Positions 7,723 to 15,653 of a stretch of DNA of 35,268 bases are shown piece by piece. A program made the position numbers and the translations under genes. The stretch is taken from positions 1 through 35,268 of the forward strand of contig CACWZI010000034.1 in the NCBI GenBank assembly GCA_902765305.1, in the 5' to 3' direction. The number at the start of each line of letters is the position of its first letter. Positions within the stretch are counted from its first letter, which is position 1. The DNA is from an uncultured Eubacteriales bacterium. GTDB lineage: Bacteria; Bacillota; Clostridia; Christensenellales; Aristaeellaceae. The notes under the pieces are model-generated. The model was not told where the DNA came from. It did no database searches and saw nothing but the letters and a program-made list of their open reading frames with translations.

Positions 7723-8970
7723 ATGCTTTCCAGAATCAAGGCATTTTTCAAGTACATACGGGACAACCGCTTCGACAGGAGCTTGATGAAATATTTCGAC
7801 TGGCCCCTGCTGATCATCGTGCTTGTCATTTCGCTGTTTGGCGTCGTGTGCATATTCAGCGCCACCTCCAGCCAGGTCACCGAGGCCCCCGCGAACGTAG
7901 TCGAGATGCTTCAGACCCAATCCATCACCTACCCCCGCTTGCAGCTGTTCTGGATCGCCGCGGGGTTGGTGGCCATGTCCGCGGTCATATTCTTCCCCTA
8001 CCAGCTCTACGAGCGCTACGCCAACGCCATCTACGCCGCCCAGATCGTACTGCTGACGCTGACACTGCTGATCGCCCAAGCGGGCCGCGGCGGCATGACC
8101 GCCTTCTTCAACTGGGGCAACGACCGCGGCTTCCAGCCCTCCGAGGTGTGCAAGATCGCCATCATCATCGCGCTGGCCAAGGCCTTCTCGGTGCGCATGA
8201 AGCCCATCATGACCATCCACGACATCATCCCGCTGGCCATCTACGTGGGCATACCGATGATCCTGGTGGTGCTCCAGCCCGACGTGGGCACGGCGCTGGT
8301 GTACGTGGCGGTTTTCAGCGTGATGGTGTTCGTCTCCGGCACCAGCGGCAAGCTGATCTGGGGCGTCATCATCACGATGGTGGTGATGATGATCCCGCTG
8401 TGGTACTTCATCAACAACTCGGCCTCGGACAACTTCCGCTTCACCCGCATACTGATGTGGCTGAACCCGGAGGCCTACCCCGACGAGGCCCGACAGATCA
8501 TCAACGGCCAGATCGCCATCGGCTCAGGCGGCCTGTTCGGCAAGGGCATCGTCTCCCCCGGCAGCTTCGCTTCGCTGGGCTACATCTCCGATGACCACAC
8601 CGACTTCATATTCGCCATCGTGTGCGAATCCTTCGGACTGGTGGGCGGCATCGCGCTGGTGCTGGGCTACGCGCTGCTGATCGGGCGTCTGATCGTGCTG
8701 TCCGTGCGCACCAAGGACCCCTACGGCTCCTACCTGATCGTGGGCGTTATGGCCATGCTGCTGTTCCATGTGGTGGAAAACATCGGCATGGTGATCGGCC
8801 TGCTGCCCGTCACCGGCATCCCCCTGCCCTTCGTCAGCTACGGCGGCTCGAACATGCTGACCAACATGATGGGCATCGGCCTGGTACTGAACGTGGTGAT
8901 GCGCTCCCGCCAGCACGAGCAGCGCCAGCGCACCTCCGGTGCCAAGGTCGTACCCCTCAAGCGAGCGTAA
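7723..8970 (+). CDS. rodA: Rod shape-determining SEDS glycosyltransferase RodA
   Basis: A 415-aa SEDS-family membrane protein with about ten membrane segments. Family landmarks are visible: LQPDVGTALVYV, the GSGGLFGKG loop, HTDFIFAIVCESFG (with the Asp of the catalytic loop), and the C-terminal FVSYGGSNMLTNMMGIGL. RodA polymerises glycan strands from lipid II in complex with the class B PBP encoded just upstream. The protein starts with a soluble basic segment (about 30 residues) before the first membrane helix. The ribosome site is modest (AAGGA about 10 nt upstream). It is the last elongation gene before the sporulation pair. Confidence 0.94.
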   Translation: MLSRIKAFFKYIRDNRFDRSLMKYFDWPLLIIVLVISLFGVVCIFSATSSQVTEAPANVVEMLQTQSITYPRLQLFWIAAGLVAMSAVIFFPYQLYERYANAIYAAQIVLLTLTLLIAQAGRGGMTAFFNWGNDRGFQPSEVCKIAIIIALAKAFSVRMKPIMTIHDIIPLAIYVGIPMILVVLQPDVGTALVYVAVFSVMVFVSGTSGKLIWGVIITMVVMMIPLWYFINNSASDNFRFTRILMWLNPEAYPDEARQIINGQIAIGSGGLFGKGIVSPGSFASLGYISDDHTDFIFAIVCESFGLVGGIALVLGYALLIGRLIVLSVRTKDPYGSYLIVGVMAMLLFHVVENIGMVIGLLPVTGIPLPFVSYGGSNMLTNMMGIGLVLNVVMRSRQHEQRQRTSGAKVVPLKRA

Positions 8971-9001
8971 TTCATTCCTCGTTACTGTTCAGTCATATGC
9001 A

Positions 9002-9143
9002 AATACTGATTTGTCGAGCAGGGCTCGATAAATCAGTATTCAGGTTTTAGGTTTTAGGGGTTAGGTTTTAGGGGTGGTGCAAATCCCTTAACGCTTCGCA
9101 AGACCTAACTACTGATTTGTCGCTCCCCGACAAATCAGTAGTT
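9002..9143. repeat. Composite hairpin/heptad repeat, copy 2 (two flanking hairpins)
   Basis: Hairpin B (9002-9019 with 9023-9040, 18 bp, one G-T) and hairpin C (9107-9122 with 9128-9143, 16 bp perfect) share the arm ACTGATTTGTCG. Between them are five TTAGG-type heptads (9040-9074), then GGTGCAAATCCC and a short spacer. It fills most of the 247-bp rodA-spoIVFA gap; nothing else is seen there. Confidence 0.88.
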
Positions 9144-9217
9144 CCCGAACCGAAAGGTTGCCATTCCTCATAAAAAACTCCTCCCCGCATAACCTTTCCC
9201 GACGGGAGGGATTTTTT

Positions 9218-9892
9218 ATGTCTGAGAACAGCACGCTGCGCATCCACACCCAGTTCAGGCCCAATGCCGCGGAGGGCGAGCCGCCGACGTCCTGGCGAAG
9301 GAAGCGGCGACAGCGCAAGTCAAAGCCCACGACGACCCGGGGTGACCGTTTGCTGCGCAACAGCGCCATCGCCTGCGCGCTGCTGTTGGGCATACTCGCC
9401 CTGGGCAACCTGCGCCAGCCCTGGGCGCAAAAGGCGGCCGAGGGCATCGAACGCGCCCTGACCATGCACATCAACCTAGACGATTCCATCGGCGAGCTAA
9501 CCTTTGTGCGCCAGATCATGCCGGAATCCGCGCTGGTCTTCCTGAACGTATCCGGGAACACTGCGCTTTCCATGCCCTGCGGCGGGTCGCTCATCCACCC
9601 GTACAGCGCGCTGCAGCCCTGGCTGGCCTTTGAAGCAGGCAATCGGCCCGTCAGCGCCGCCGATGCCGGCACCGTCACCGCCGTCAGCGCGCTCTCCGGC
9701 GACACACAGGGGATTTTGGTAGACCACGGCGAGGGCCGGGAGACCCTGTATGCCAATCTCAGCGAAGTCACGGTGCAGTCCGGCGACCGCGTCGCCCGGG
9801 GCCAGCGGCTGGGCGCGTGCGAGGACGGCCTCTACTTCGAGCTGCGCCAGGGCGGCGAATCCGTGGACCCCACGGAAGCATTGGGACTGTAG
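9218..9892 (+). CDS. spoIVFA: SpoIVFA-like protein (degenerate M23/LytM domain)
   Basis: A 224-aa membrane protein: a basic, disordered cytoplasmic part (about 1-47), one membrane segment (about 49-65), and a C-terminal LytM-like domain (about 130-224). The domain has the fold signature GILVDHGEGRETLYANLSEV...VARGQRLG, but the zinc-site histidines are missing: YANL replaces YAHL and LYFELR replaces HxHFE. It is therefore an enzymatically dead LytM domain, as in SpoIVFA and SpoIIQ. SpoIVFA anchors and restrains the SpoIVFB protease in the forespore outer membrane. ATG 9218 has GGGAGGG 7 nt upstream. The next gene starts at the base after its stop codon. Confidence 0.85.
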   Translation: MSENSTLRIHTQFRPNAAEGEPPTSWRRKRRQRKSKPTTTRGDRLLRNSAIACALLLGILALGNLRQPWAQKAAEGIERALTMHINLDDSIGELTFVRQIMPESALVFLNVSGNTALSMPCGGSLIHPYSALQPWLAFEAGNRPVSAADAGTVTAVSALSGDTQGILVDHGEGRETLYANLSEVTVQSGDRVARGQRLGACEDGLYFELRQGGESVDPTEALGL

Positions 9893-10759
9893 ATGTCGCT
9901 CTACGTCGGACACACGCGGATCATCGCCCATCCGCTGGCGCTGCTGTATCCGCTGGCGGCGGCCATGCTGGGGACGGGCACGGAGGCGGCGGCGCTGACG
10001 ATCGCGCTGGTCTTTCACGAGGCTGCCCACCTGCTGGCCGCCCATGCCCTGGGGGTGTACATCGCAAGCCTCCGCCTGACGCCCTTCGGCGGAGCCATGG
10101 GCATGGAAAATCCCTACGGCATATCGCCCATTCGCCTGGCGACCGTCTCCGCCGCCGGCCCCCTGGCCAACGCCCTGCTGACGCTGACCGCCGGCGCCCT
10201 CACTCATTGGCGCATGCTCTCCCCCGGCTTCGCGCTGGCCCTCATGCAGGCCAATCTCACGCTGCTGGCCTTCAACCTGCTGCCCGCGCTGCCGCTGGAC
10301 GGCGGCCGGATCGCCTACGCCCTGCTGTCTGTGAAGCTCAAGCGGGAAAGGGCGCTGGAAATCGGCATCCGGGCAGGCCGCGCGGTGGCGGCAATGCTGC
10401 TGCTTGCCTGCGCCGCCTTCGCCGTGCGGTGGCACAGGGTCAACCTGTCCTTCCTGTTTGCGGCGGTATTCATATGGGCCAGCGCCGCCGACGAGCGCCG
10501 GGCTTTTGCGGACGCCCCGATGAAGGCCGTGCTCGGCGCCCTTCGCCCCATCGAAGGCCCCGTCCCCGCCCGGGTTTGCGCGATAGGCGCCGATTGCGCT
10601 GTACACACAGCCCTGAAGGCCGCGCAACCCGACGCCCCGACGCTCTATGCCGTCTACAAGGACGATCGCCTGTCGTCCATCACAGACGACAGGCAATTGG
10701 TAAAGGCCGCGCTGACGCGCGGCCTGGGAGTGAGGGTTGGGGAGGTGGACAAATACTGA
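9893..10759 (+). CDS. spoIVFB: SpoIVFB-like M50 intramembrane metalloprotease
   Basis: A 288-aa polytopic site-2 protease. The zinc motif HEAAH (H42, E43, H46) lies in a membrane helix, and the second motif NLLPALPLDGGR gives the Asp ligand (D136). A C-terminal CBS-like region (about 205-288) matches the SpoIVFB plan of an M50 core plus ATP-sensing CBS domain. SpoIVFB cleaves pro-sigma-K late in sporulation. The ATG directly abuts the spoIVFA stop, with no clear ribosome site, so translation is probably coupled. The last two residues and the TGA stop (10757-10759) are encoded by the left arm of a repeat hairpin. Confidence 0.9.
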   Translation: MSLYVGHTRIIAHPLALLYPLAAAMLGTGTEAAALTIALVFHEAAHLLAAHALGVYIASLRLTPFGGAMGMENPYGISPIRLATVSAAGPLANALLTLTAGALTHWRMLSPGFALALMQANLTLLAFNLLPALPLDGGRIAYALLSVKLKRERALEIGIRAGRAVAAMLLLACAAFAVRWHRVNLSFLFAAVFIWASAADERRAFADAPMKAVLGALRPIEGPVPARVCAIGADCAVHTALKAAQPDAPTLYAVYKDDRLSSITDDRQLVKAALTRGLGVRVGEVDKY

Positions 10760-10941
10760 TTTGTCGCGCTGCGACAAATCAGTATTTAGGTTTTAGGTTA
10801 TAGGTTTTAGGTGTTAGGGAAGGTAGAAATCCTGACGGATTTCTTTCAAACAAATCCCGAAGGGATTTGCACCACCCCTAAAACCTAAAACCTAAAACCT
10901 GAATACTGATTTATCGAGCATCAGCTCGATAAATCAGTATT
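10751..10941. repeat. Composite hairpin/heptad repeat, copy 3 (mirror-image, complete)
   Basis: The 191-bp element has hairpin D at its left end (10751-10767 with 10771-10787, 17 bp perfect) and hairpin E at its right end (10902-10919 with 10924-10941, 18 bp perfect). Inside hairpin D lie five TTAGG heptads (10786-10820). Inside hairpin E lie inverted heptads (10875-10902). In the centre are two small palindromes (GAAATCC...GGATTTC and AAATCCC...GGGATTT). The whole is close to mirror-symmetric. It overlaps the spoIVFB stop. Confidence 0.92.
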
Positions 10942-10963
10942 TGAATGTCAAGCGTCCTCTATA

Positions 10964-11170
10964 TCAAATGAGTATTGTCAGCACATTCATCCCAAGGAGA
11001 TTCTGATACTGTACCTCTCTGGCCATGCCGTACACCATCTGGATGCCGACGTTTTTGCCGAGCTCGTCCATTTTCATGACCTTGTGGTATTCTGTCGGGT
11101 CAAAGGCGGTGCAGTCGTCCCTGATGCGCAGTATGTATGAGACCAGTTGCAATTCCTTCCCTTGATACAT
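10964..11170 (-). pseudogene. C-terminal fragment of an RsbW-type HATPase domain
   Basis: A 68-aa reading frame whose sequence (IRDDCTAFDP... then KNVGIQMVYGMA... then LLGMNVLTILI) resembles the last third of serine-kinase/anti-sigma type HATPase_c domains: the G1 box D-x-C-x-x-FDP, the G2 box NIGIRMV and the final beta strand. The N-terminal ATP-binding half (with the N-box) is missing, so it cannot be a working ATPase. It begins 6 bp after the phosphodiesterase stop, without a good ribosome site, and ends next to hairpin E. It is probably a decayed remnant; a small regulatory protein is less likely. Confidence 0.5.
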
Positions 11171-11176
11171 TCCCGC

Positions 11177-13390
11177 TCAAGCGCCGTATCCCTTTTGCAT
11201 GATCACCTCAAAATCCTCTACGGGCATGGGCTTGTAGAAGTAATAGCCCTGCATCTCAGAGCAGCCCTGGCTGTCGAGGAATTCTGCCTGCTCTACGGTT
11301 TCCACGCCTTCGGCAATCATCTGCATGCCCAGCAGGCGCACCATATTGATCATGCAGCTGACGATCGTGCGGCTCTTTTCCGGATCGCCCGATGACGTAA
11401 GAAAGTGAAGGTCCAGCTTGATGCGATCCACGGGCACCTCCTTGAGCATGTGCAGCGAGGAGTAGCCGCTTCCAAAATCATCCATTTCCACCTGGAAGCC
11501 AAGATCCCTCAGCTTCTGGGTGGCTTCGATCAGGATATCGTGGTTTTCCACATAGGCCGTCTCGGTAATCTCGATTCGAAGCTGATCCGGCGTCAGGTCA
11601 TAGGCTTGAATCAGCCTGGAAAACTGCCCGGTAATGTCGCGACTCTCGTTGATGTCGTCCCTGGAAACATTTACAGAAACAGACCTGTGATGGCCCTGCG
11701 CGTTCCATCTGCTGATATCCTGGCAGACTCTGTCCCAAACGAAAGAATCCAGCTCATAGATCAGCCCGGCCTCCTCCAGCGTCTCGATGAAGCCCGCCGG
11801 CTGCAGCCAACCCAGCTTGCTGTGATCCCACCGGCAAAGCGCTTCCGCGCCGGTGATTTCGCCCGTTTCGTAATTGACCTGCGGCTGATACCAGACGCGA
11901 ATATCCCCGGACTCCATGCCTTTGGGAAGGTAGTTGATGATATCCGCGATGCGCTTTCCCCTTTCCCACTGTTCGCGGTTGTAGAACTCAAAATCGCCCT
12001 TTCTGTTCTCCCTGGCCTGATTTTCGGCCACTCTGGCCAGGTCGAGCATATGGTCCACGTCGATCTCTCGAAAGTCCTTCGGAGTCAGCACATAGATGCC
12101 GCTGCAGATCTGCACCCTGTTTTCCTTGCCCTGATCGATAAAGAAGTTGTGGACCGGTTCAAACACATTCTGTTCGTCCAATTTCGTCTGTTCGTCGTCC
12201 GAAATATGCCGCAGAACGGCGAAATGATCCGCCGCGACTCTCCCCATGGCCTCGTCGTCCGACAGGTTTTCCATCGATTTGCGCGCCCAGAACCTGAGCA
12301 GCTCGTCCCCGGCTTCCCGGCCAAGGCTATCGTTGATAAACTTGAAATCCCTGATATTGTTGTAGGACAGGAAATAGGGCGCGTCCGGATGGGCGCGCAG
12401 CAGCTCCTCCACCCGCTTGCGGAATCCATTCATGCTCAGCAGGCCGGTCAGGGAATCATGGTCGAGCATCTGACGTATCTTCTCATCCTGCTCCCTGCGG
12501 AAGGCTTGGATCCTCTGCCCTGCAATGACTGCCAGCGCGACAAACAGGAGCAAAACCAGGAGCAAAACCTGCCCGTGCTGATGGAGAAAATCGGACACGT
12601 CATACCTGTACAGACGCCGGGAGGTATAATCCAGAATCACCGCCTGCCTGCGGGTATCCGTCAGCAAGGCGATGCCCCTGTTCAGCCGTTCAATCACCGC
12701 CTGACCCCGGGGATTATCCAGCGTGCCCGCACGGAAATCCATGGAAAACACCGTCGAGGGCTGCACCGTCAAATCGCTGTACAAGGGCTTCTGCAGCACA
12801 TAGCTCCATACATAGGAATTGTGCAGAAGGGCATCCACCTCGCCTGCGCGAAGCGCCTGCACACTCTGCGGCATGTTTTCATATTCGAGAATTTCCATAT
12901 CGGGATAGAGCTGGTGCAGCGTCTCAATGCCGCCGCCCAGCGAGCGAAGCATGCCCACGCGCAGATGATCCAGTGGCGGCAGTGCCCGGTTTCCCTTCGT
13001 GACAAAAGTGAAAGGCGTTTGAAACAGGTTGTCCGTCACTGTGGTCGATTGTCCGGAGGCGCTGGTGATCGCGCTGCCAAGGGGCATGATGACGTCGTAT
13101 TCCCCATTGTCAAGGGCTTCCTTGATCGTTTCTTCTTCGATAAACCGGAATATCGCGCTATAGCCCGCATCGTCTGCCGCGAAGCGCATCAGCTCCACGC
13201 CGATGCCCGTGGGCTCACCCGTATTGGGATCCCTATAGAAAATGGGACACCGGTCAACGGGCACGCCCACCGTCAGCGCTTCCTTCGCATCACCTTCGGA
13301 AGAAGCCCATGCCGGCATGTCGAGAACAGACAGCGTTATGAGCAAGGCGCACAGGATTATGGCAGCATGCCTGATTTTTATTTCTCTCAT
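11177..13390 (-). CDS. Periplasmic-sensor GGDEF(degenerate)-EAL c-di-GMP phosphodiesterase
   Basis: A 737-aa membrane protein. A signal peptide (about 1-30) is followed by a bacterial extracellular solute-binding (SBP_bac_3) domain (about 37-265), a membrane helix (about 278-297), a GGDEF domain whose signature reads AADHF (about residue 387), and a C-terminal EAL domain (about 475-737). The EAL catalytic set looks intact: EAL in GAEALCRW, NVSRDD, EITETA, DDFGSGYSSL, KLD, EGVET and QGYYFYKPM. It should hydrolyse c-di-GMP in response to an extracellular small ligand such as an amino acid; the GGDEF part is probably inactive and regulatory. ATG 13390 keeps the signal peptide at the N-terminus. 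GAGG lies 13 nt upstream, rather far, so start certainty is moderate. A strong promoter lies about 200 bp upstream. Confidence 0.85.
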   Translation of the reverse strand: MREIKIRHAAIILCALLITLSVLDMPAWASSEGDAKEALTVGVPVDRCPIFYRDPNTGEPTGIGVELMRFAADDAGYSAIFRFIEEETIKEALDNGEYDVIMPLGSAITSASGQSTTVTDNLFQTPFTFVTKGNRALPPLDHLRVGMLRSLGGGIETLHQLYPDMEILEYENMPQSVQALRAGEVDALLHNSYVWSYVLQKPLYSDLTVQPSTVFSMDFRAGTLDNPRGQAVIERLNRGIALLTDTRRQAVILDYTSRRLYRYDVSDFLHQHGQVLLLVLLLFVALAVIAGQRIQAFRREQDEKIRQMLDHDSLTGLLSMNGFRKRVEELLRAHPDAPYFLSYNNIRDFKFINDSLGREAGDELLRFWARKSMENLSDDEAMGRVAADHFAVLRHISDDEQTKLDEQNVFEPVHNFFIDQGKENRVQICSGIYVLTPKDFREIDVDHMLDLARVAENQARENRKGDFEFYNREQWERGKRIADIINYLPKGMESGDIRVWYQPQVNYETGEITGAEALCRWDHSKLGWLQPAGFIETLEEAGLIYELDSFVWDRVCQDISRWNAQGHHRSVSVNVSRDDINESRDITGQFSRLIQAYDLTPDQLRIEITETAYVENHDILIEATQKLRDLGFQVEMDDFGSGYSSLHMLKEVPVDRIKLDLHFLTSSGDPEKSRTIVSCMINMVRLLGMQMIAEGVETVEQAEFLDSQGCSEMQGYYFYKPMPVEDFEVIMQKGYGA

Positions 13391-13444
13391 GGCTGATCGC
13401 CATCCTCTCTCAGCGGATGGATTTGACTGCATTTTAAGGCATCC

Positions 13445-13492
13445 AAAAAGATGGGCTCATCGCGGAAAGCTGCGGGATACCACTTCCCATCT
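13445..13492 (-). terminator. Terminator-like hairpin in the phosphodiesterase leader
   Basis: On the minus strand AGATGGG (13492-13486) can pair with CCCATCT (13455-13449), which is followed directly by TTTT. The loop is about 30 nt. It lies inside the roughly 190-nt untranslated leader, so it may act as an attenuator; the short stem makes this tentative. Confidence 0.35.
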
Positions 13493-13589
13493 GCAGGCGC
13501 CTTGAAACCACAAACCATATCGACTGGATACAACCGGACTGTTGCCATTGCCGGTATTTAAAAGGAACCTCGGCTTTTACCGCAGTTCC

Positions 13590-13618
13590 ATGATAGCATT
13601 TTTTCAGATACATTTCAA
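13590..13618 (-). promoter_or_regulatory. Promoter of the EAL gene
   Basis: On the minus strand TTGAAA (13618-13613), 17 nt, then TATCAT (13595-13590) preceded by TGC (extended -10). The start site would lie near 13583, giving a leader of about 190 nt before ATG 13390. No other reading frame is credible in 13391-13778. Confidence 0.7.
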
Positions 13619-13629
13619 CCACATACCAA

Positions 13630-13670
13630 AGTGTGTTTCAAAATGCGCTTCAGACATTTTGAAACACACT
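13630..13670. repeat. 16-bp perfect hairpin downstream of the ACT gene
   Basis: Arms 13630-13645 and 13655-13670 are exact complements (AGTGTGTTTCAAAATG) with a 9-nt loop. It lies between the ACT gene end and the EAL promoter. It has no U-run on either side, like the other long hairpins here. Confidence 0.75.
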
Positions 13671-13778
13671 CTGATCGGTTGCGCACTTCTCCCGAGCCTT
13701 TATCAGCGCGGTTTCGCCGGGAAGCGCCTTCCCAATAAACCTCTGGCTGTGGACCGGCCGCTTCCACCATGGGTGTTT

Positions 13779-14219
13779 TTACAGCGCGTCCACATCCTCC
13801 TGGGAGAGCGTTTTGACGTTGTTCATCTGGAACAGCTCGGCGGCCTTCTTGCCGTCGCTGAGCCGCAGGATCATGTGGGCCTCGCCGCCCTTGGAGGCGC
13901 GCAGGAACGAATACATGTACTCGACGGACAGCCCGGCCTTTTCGATCAGGCCCAGCAGCTCGCACAGGCCCAGCGGGCGGTCCGGCACCTCGGCGCAGAT
14001 GACGTGGTTCATCTTGGCGATATAGCCGTTGTCCCGCAGGGCAAGCAGCGCCGCGTCGGTCTGCTCGCTCGAAACGATGATGCGGATAATGCCGAAGTTC
14101 TGGGTGTCGGCCACGGACAGGGCCAGGAGGTCGACGCCGCCCTTGCCCAGCAGCTCGGTCATCTCCCGCAGCGCGCCGTTGTGGTTTTCGAGGAATACGG
14201 AAATCTGCTTGATAAACAT
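13779..14219 (-). CDS. Double ACT-domain amino-acid-binding protein
   Basis: A 146-aa protein made of two ACT domains (about 3-65 and 70-140). The first begins with IKQISVFLENHNGALREM and the second has AEVPDRPLGLCELLGLIEKAGLSVEYMY, both typical small-ligand-binding ACT patterns. Stand-alone ACT proteins of this kind are often encoded next to phenylacetate-CoA ligase and indolepyruvate ferredoxin oxidoreductase genes in anaerobes and are thought to sense aromatic or branched amino acids. It starts 13 bp after the PaaK-like gene stop, with AAGGAGGG ahead of ATG 14219, so the two are co-expressed. Confidence 0.85.
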   Translation of the reverse strand: MFIKQISVFLENHNGALREMTELLGKGGVDLLALSVADTQNFGIIRIIVSSEQTDAALLALRDNGYIAKMNHVICAEVPDRPLGLCELLGLIEKAGLSVEYMYSFLRASKGGEAHMILRLSDGKKAAELFQMNNVKTLSQEDVDAL

Positions 14220-14232
14220 CGCTCCACCCTCC

Positions 14233-15555
14233 TTAATGCAAATTGCGCTTGTCGATCACGCGCTTGGCCTTGCCTTCGCTGCGCGGGATGGACTTGGGGG
14301 CCACAAGCTTCACCTTCGAGGCGATGCCCACCACGGATTTGATCTGGTCGGTGATGTACTTGCGCACGTTCTCGATGTGGGCCACGGTGTCGCCGAACAT
14401 GTCCTCGGTCATCTCCACCTGCACCTCCAGCGTGTCGGAGGAGTTCACCCGATCCACCACCAGCATGTAGTGTGGCGCCACGCCGTCCGCGCCCACCAGC
14501 ACCGATTCGATCTGGCTGGGGAACACATTCACGCCGCGGATGACCAGCATGTCGTCGGTGCGGCCCACGATGCGACCCATCCGGGCCAGCGTGCGGCCGC
14601 AGGCGCACTTGTCGGCGGTCAGCGTGCAGATGTCGTGGGTGCGGTAGCGGATCATCGGCTGGCCGGTCTTGGTGATGGTGGTGAACACCAGCTCGCCGTG
14701 CATGCCGTAGGGCAGCTGCTCGCCGGTGGTGGGGTTGATGATCTCGGCGATGACCTGGTCCTCGTTGATGTGCATGCCGTTCTTCTCCAGGCACTCAAAG
14801 GCCACGCCGGGGCCGGAGATCTCGGTCAAGCCGTAGATGTCGCAAGCGTCGATGCAAAGCAGCTCCTCGATGCGCTGGCGCATCTCCTCGGTCCAGGGCT
14901 CCGCGCCGAAGCAGCCCGCCTTCAGCTTCAGGTCCTTGGCGGGGTCGATGCCCATCTCCCGGATGGTCTCGCCCAGGTAGGTCGCGTAGGAGGGCGTGCA
15001 GCACAGCAGCGTGGTGCCCAGGTCCTTCATCATCAGGATCTGGCGCTGGGTGTTGCCGCTGGACATGGGAATGACCATCGCCCCCAGCCGGTCCGCGCCC
15101 TGGTAGGCGCCGAAGCCGCCGGTGAACAGGCCCAGGCCGTAGGTGACCTGAACGATGTCGTCCTGCGTCGCCCCGGCGGCGGTCAGCGTGCGGGCCATCA
15201 TCTCGCTCCAGACGTCGATGTCGTTGCGGGTATAGCCGGACACGATGGGCTTGCCGGTGGTGCCGGAGGAGCCCTGTATGCGCACGATCTCACGCTTCGG
15301 CGAAGCCAGCAGGCCAAAGGGGTAGTAATCCCGCAGGTCGGTCTTTTCCATGAAGGGCAGGTACTTCAGGTCCTCCAGGCTGCGGATGTCCTCGGGCTTG
15401 ATCCCCGCGGCGTCCATCCGCGCACGGTACATGGGCACGTTCTCGTATTCCCGCTTCACGGTGGCCGCGAGGCGCTGGCCCTGCAGGGCCGTCAGCTCAT
15501 CCCGGCTGATGCATTCCATCGCAGGATTGTAGATCCTGTGGACTTTCTGGCTCAT
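14233..15555 (-). CDS. PaaK-like phenylacetate/arylacetate-CoA ligase
   Basis: A 440-aa AMP-forming ligase of PaaK length. The ATP-binding loop is SSGTTGKPIVSGYT; YGLTEISGPG is the adenylate motif A5; TDDMLVIRGVNVFPSQIE marks the hinge and C-terminal domain; the final basic segment includes PKSIPRSEGKAKRVIDKR with the likely catalytic lysine. The family activates phenylacetate, hydroxyphenylacetate or indoleacetate with CoA. ATG 15555 (MSQKVHRIYNP) is preferred over upstream starts because AAAGG lies 10 nt ahead. The gene lies 98 bp after the T-box-controlled acyl-CoA ligase, on the same strand, and just before the ACT gene. That gap contains a small inverted repeat (GTGGTA...TACCAC). The substrate cannot be fixed from sequence. 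Confidence 0.88.
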   Translation of the reverse strand: MSQKVHRIYNPAMECISRDELTALQGQRLAATVKREYENVPMYRARMDAAGIKPEDIRSLEDLKYLPFMEKTDLRDYYPFGLLASPKREIVRIQGSSGTTGKPIVSGYTRNDIDVWSEMMARTLTAAGATQDDIVQVTYGLGLFTGGFGAYQGADRLGAMVIPMSSGNTQRQILMMKDLGTTLLCCTPSYATYLGETIREMGIDPAKDLKLKAGCFGAEPWTEEMRQRIEELLCIDACDIYGLTEISGPGVAFECLEKNGMHINEDQVIAEIINPTTGEQLPYGMHGELVFTTITKTGQPMIRYRTHDICTLTADKCACGRTLARMGRIVGRTDDMLVIRGVNVFPSQIESVLVGADGVAPHYMLVVDRVNSSDTLEVQVEMTEDMFGDTVAHIENVRKYITDQIKSVVGIASKVKLVAPKSIPRSEGKAKRVIDKRNLH

Positions 15556-15653
15556 TTCAATCATACCTTTCGAAGTATATCGTTGTGGTAGCATTTTACC
15601 ACAGTATCAATTTCGATGTTTGTCTTTTGGGAAACGGTTGTGTAAATTTTAAA

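Noticed and set aside
11405-13396. Long plus-strand open frame opposite the EAL gene
   Set aside because: It has no recognisable domain; the minus strand encodes a complete SBP-GGDEF-EAL protein.
13391-13583. c-di-GMP riboswitch in the phosphodiesterase leader
   Set aside because: I looked for the GEMM-I signature around GGGACGCAAAGC and for the class II pattern and did not find either.
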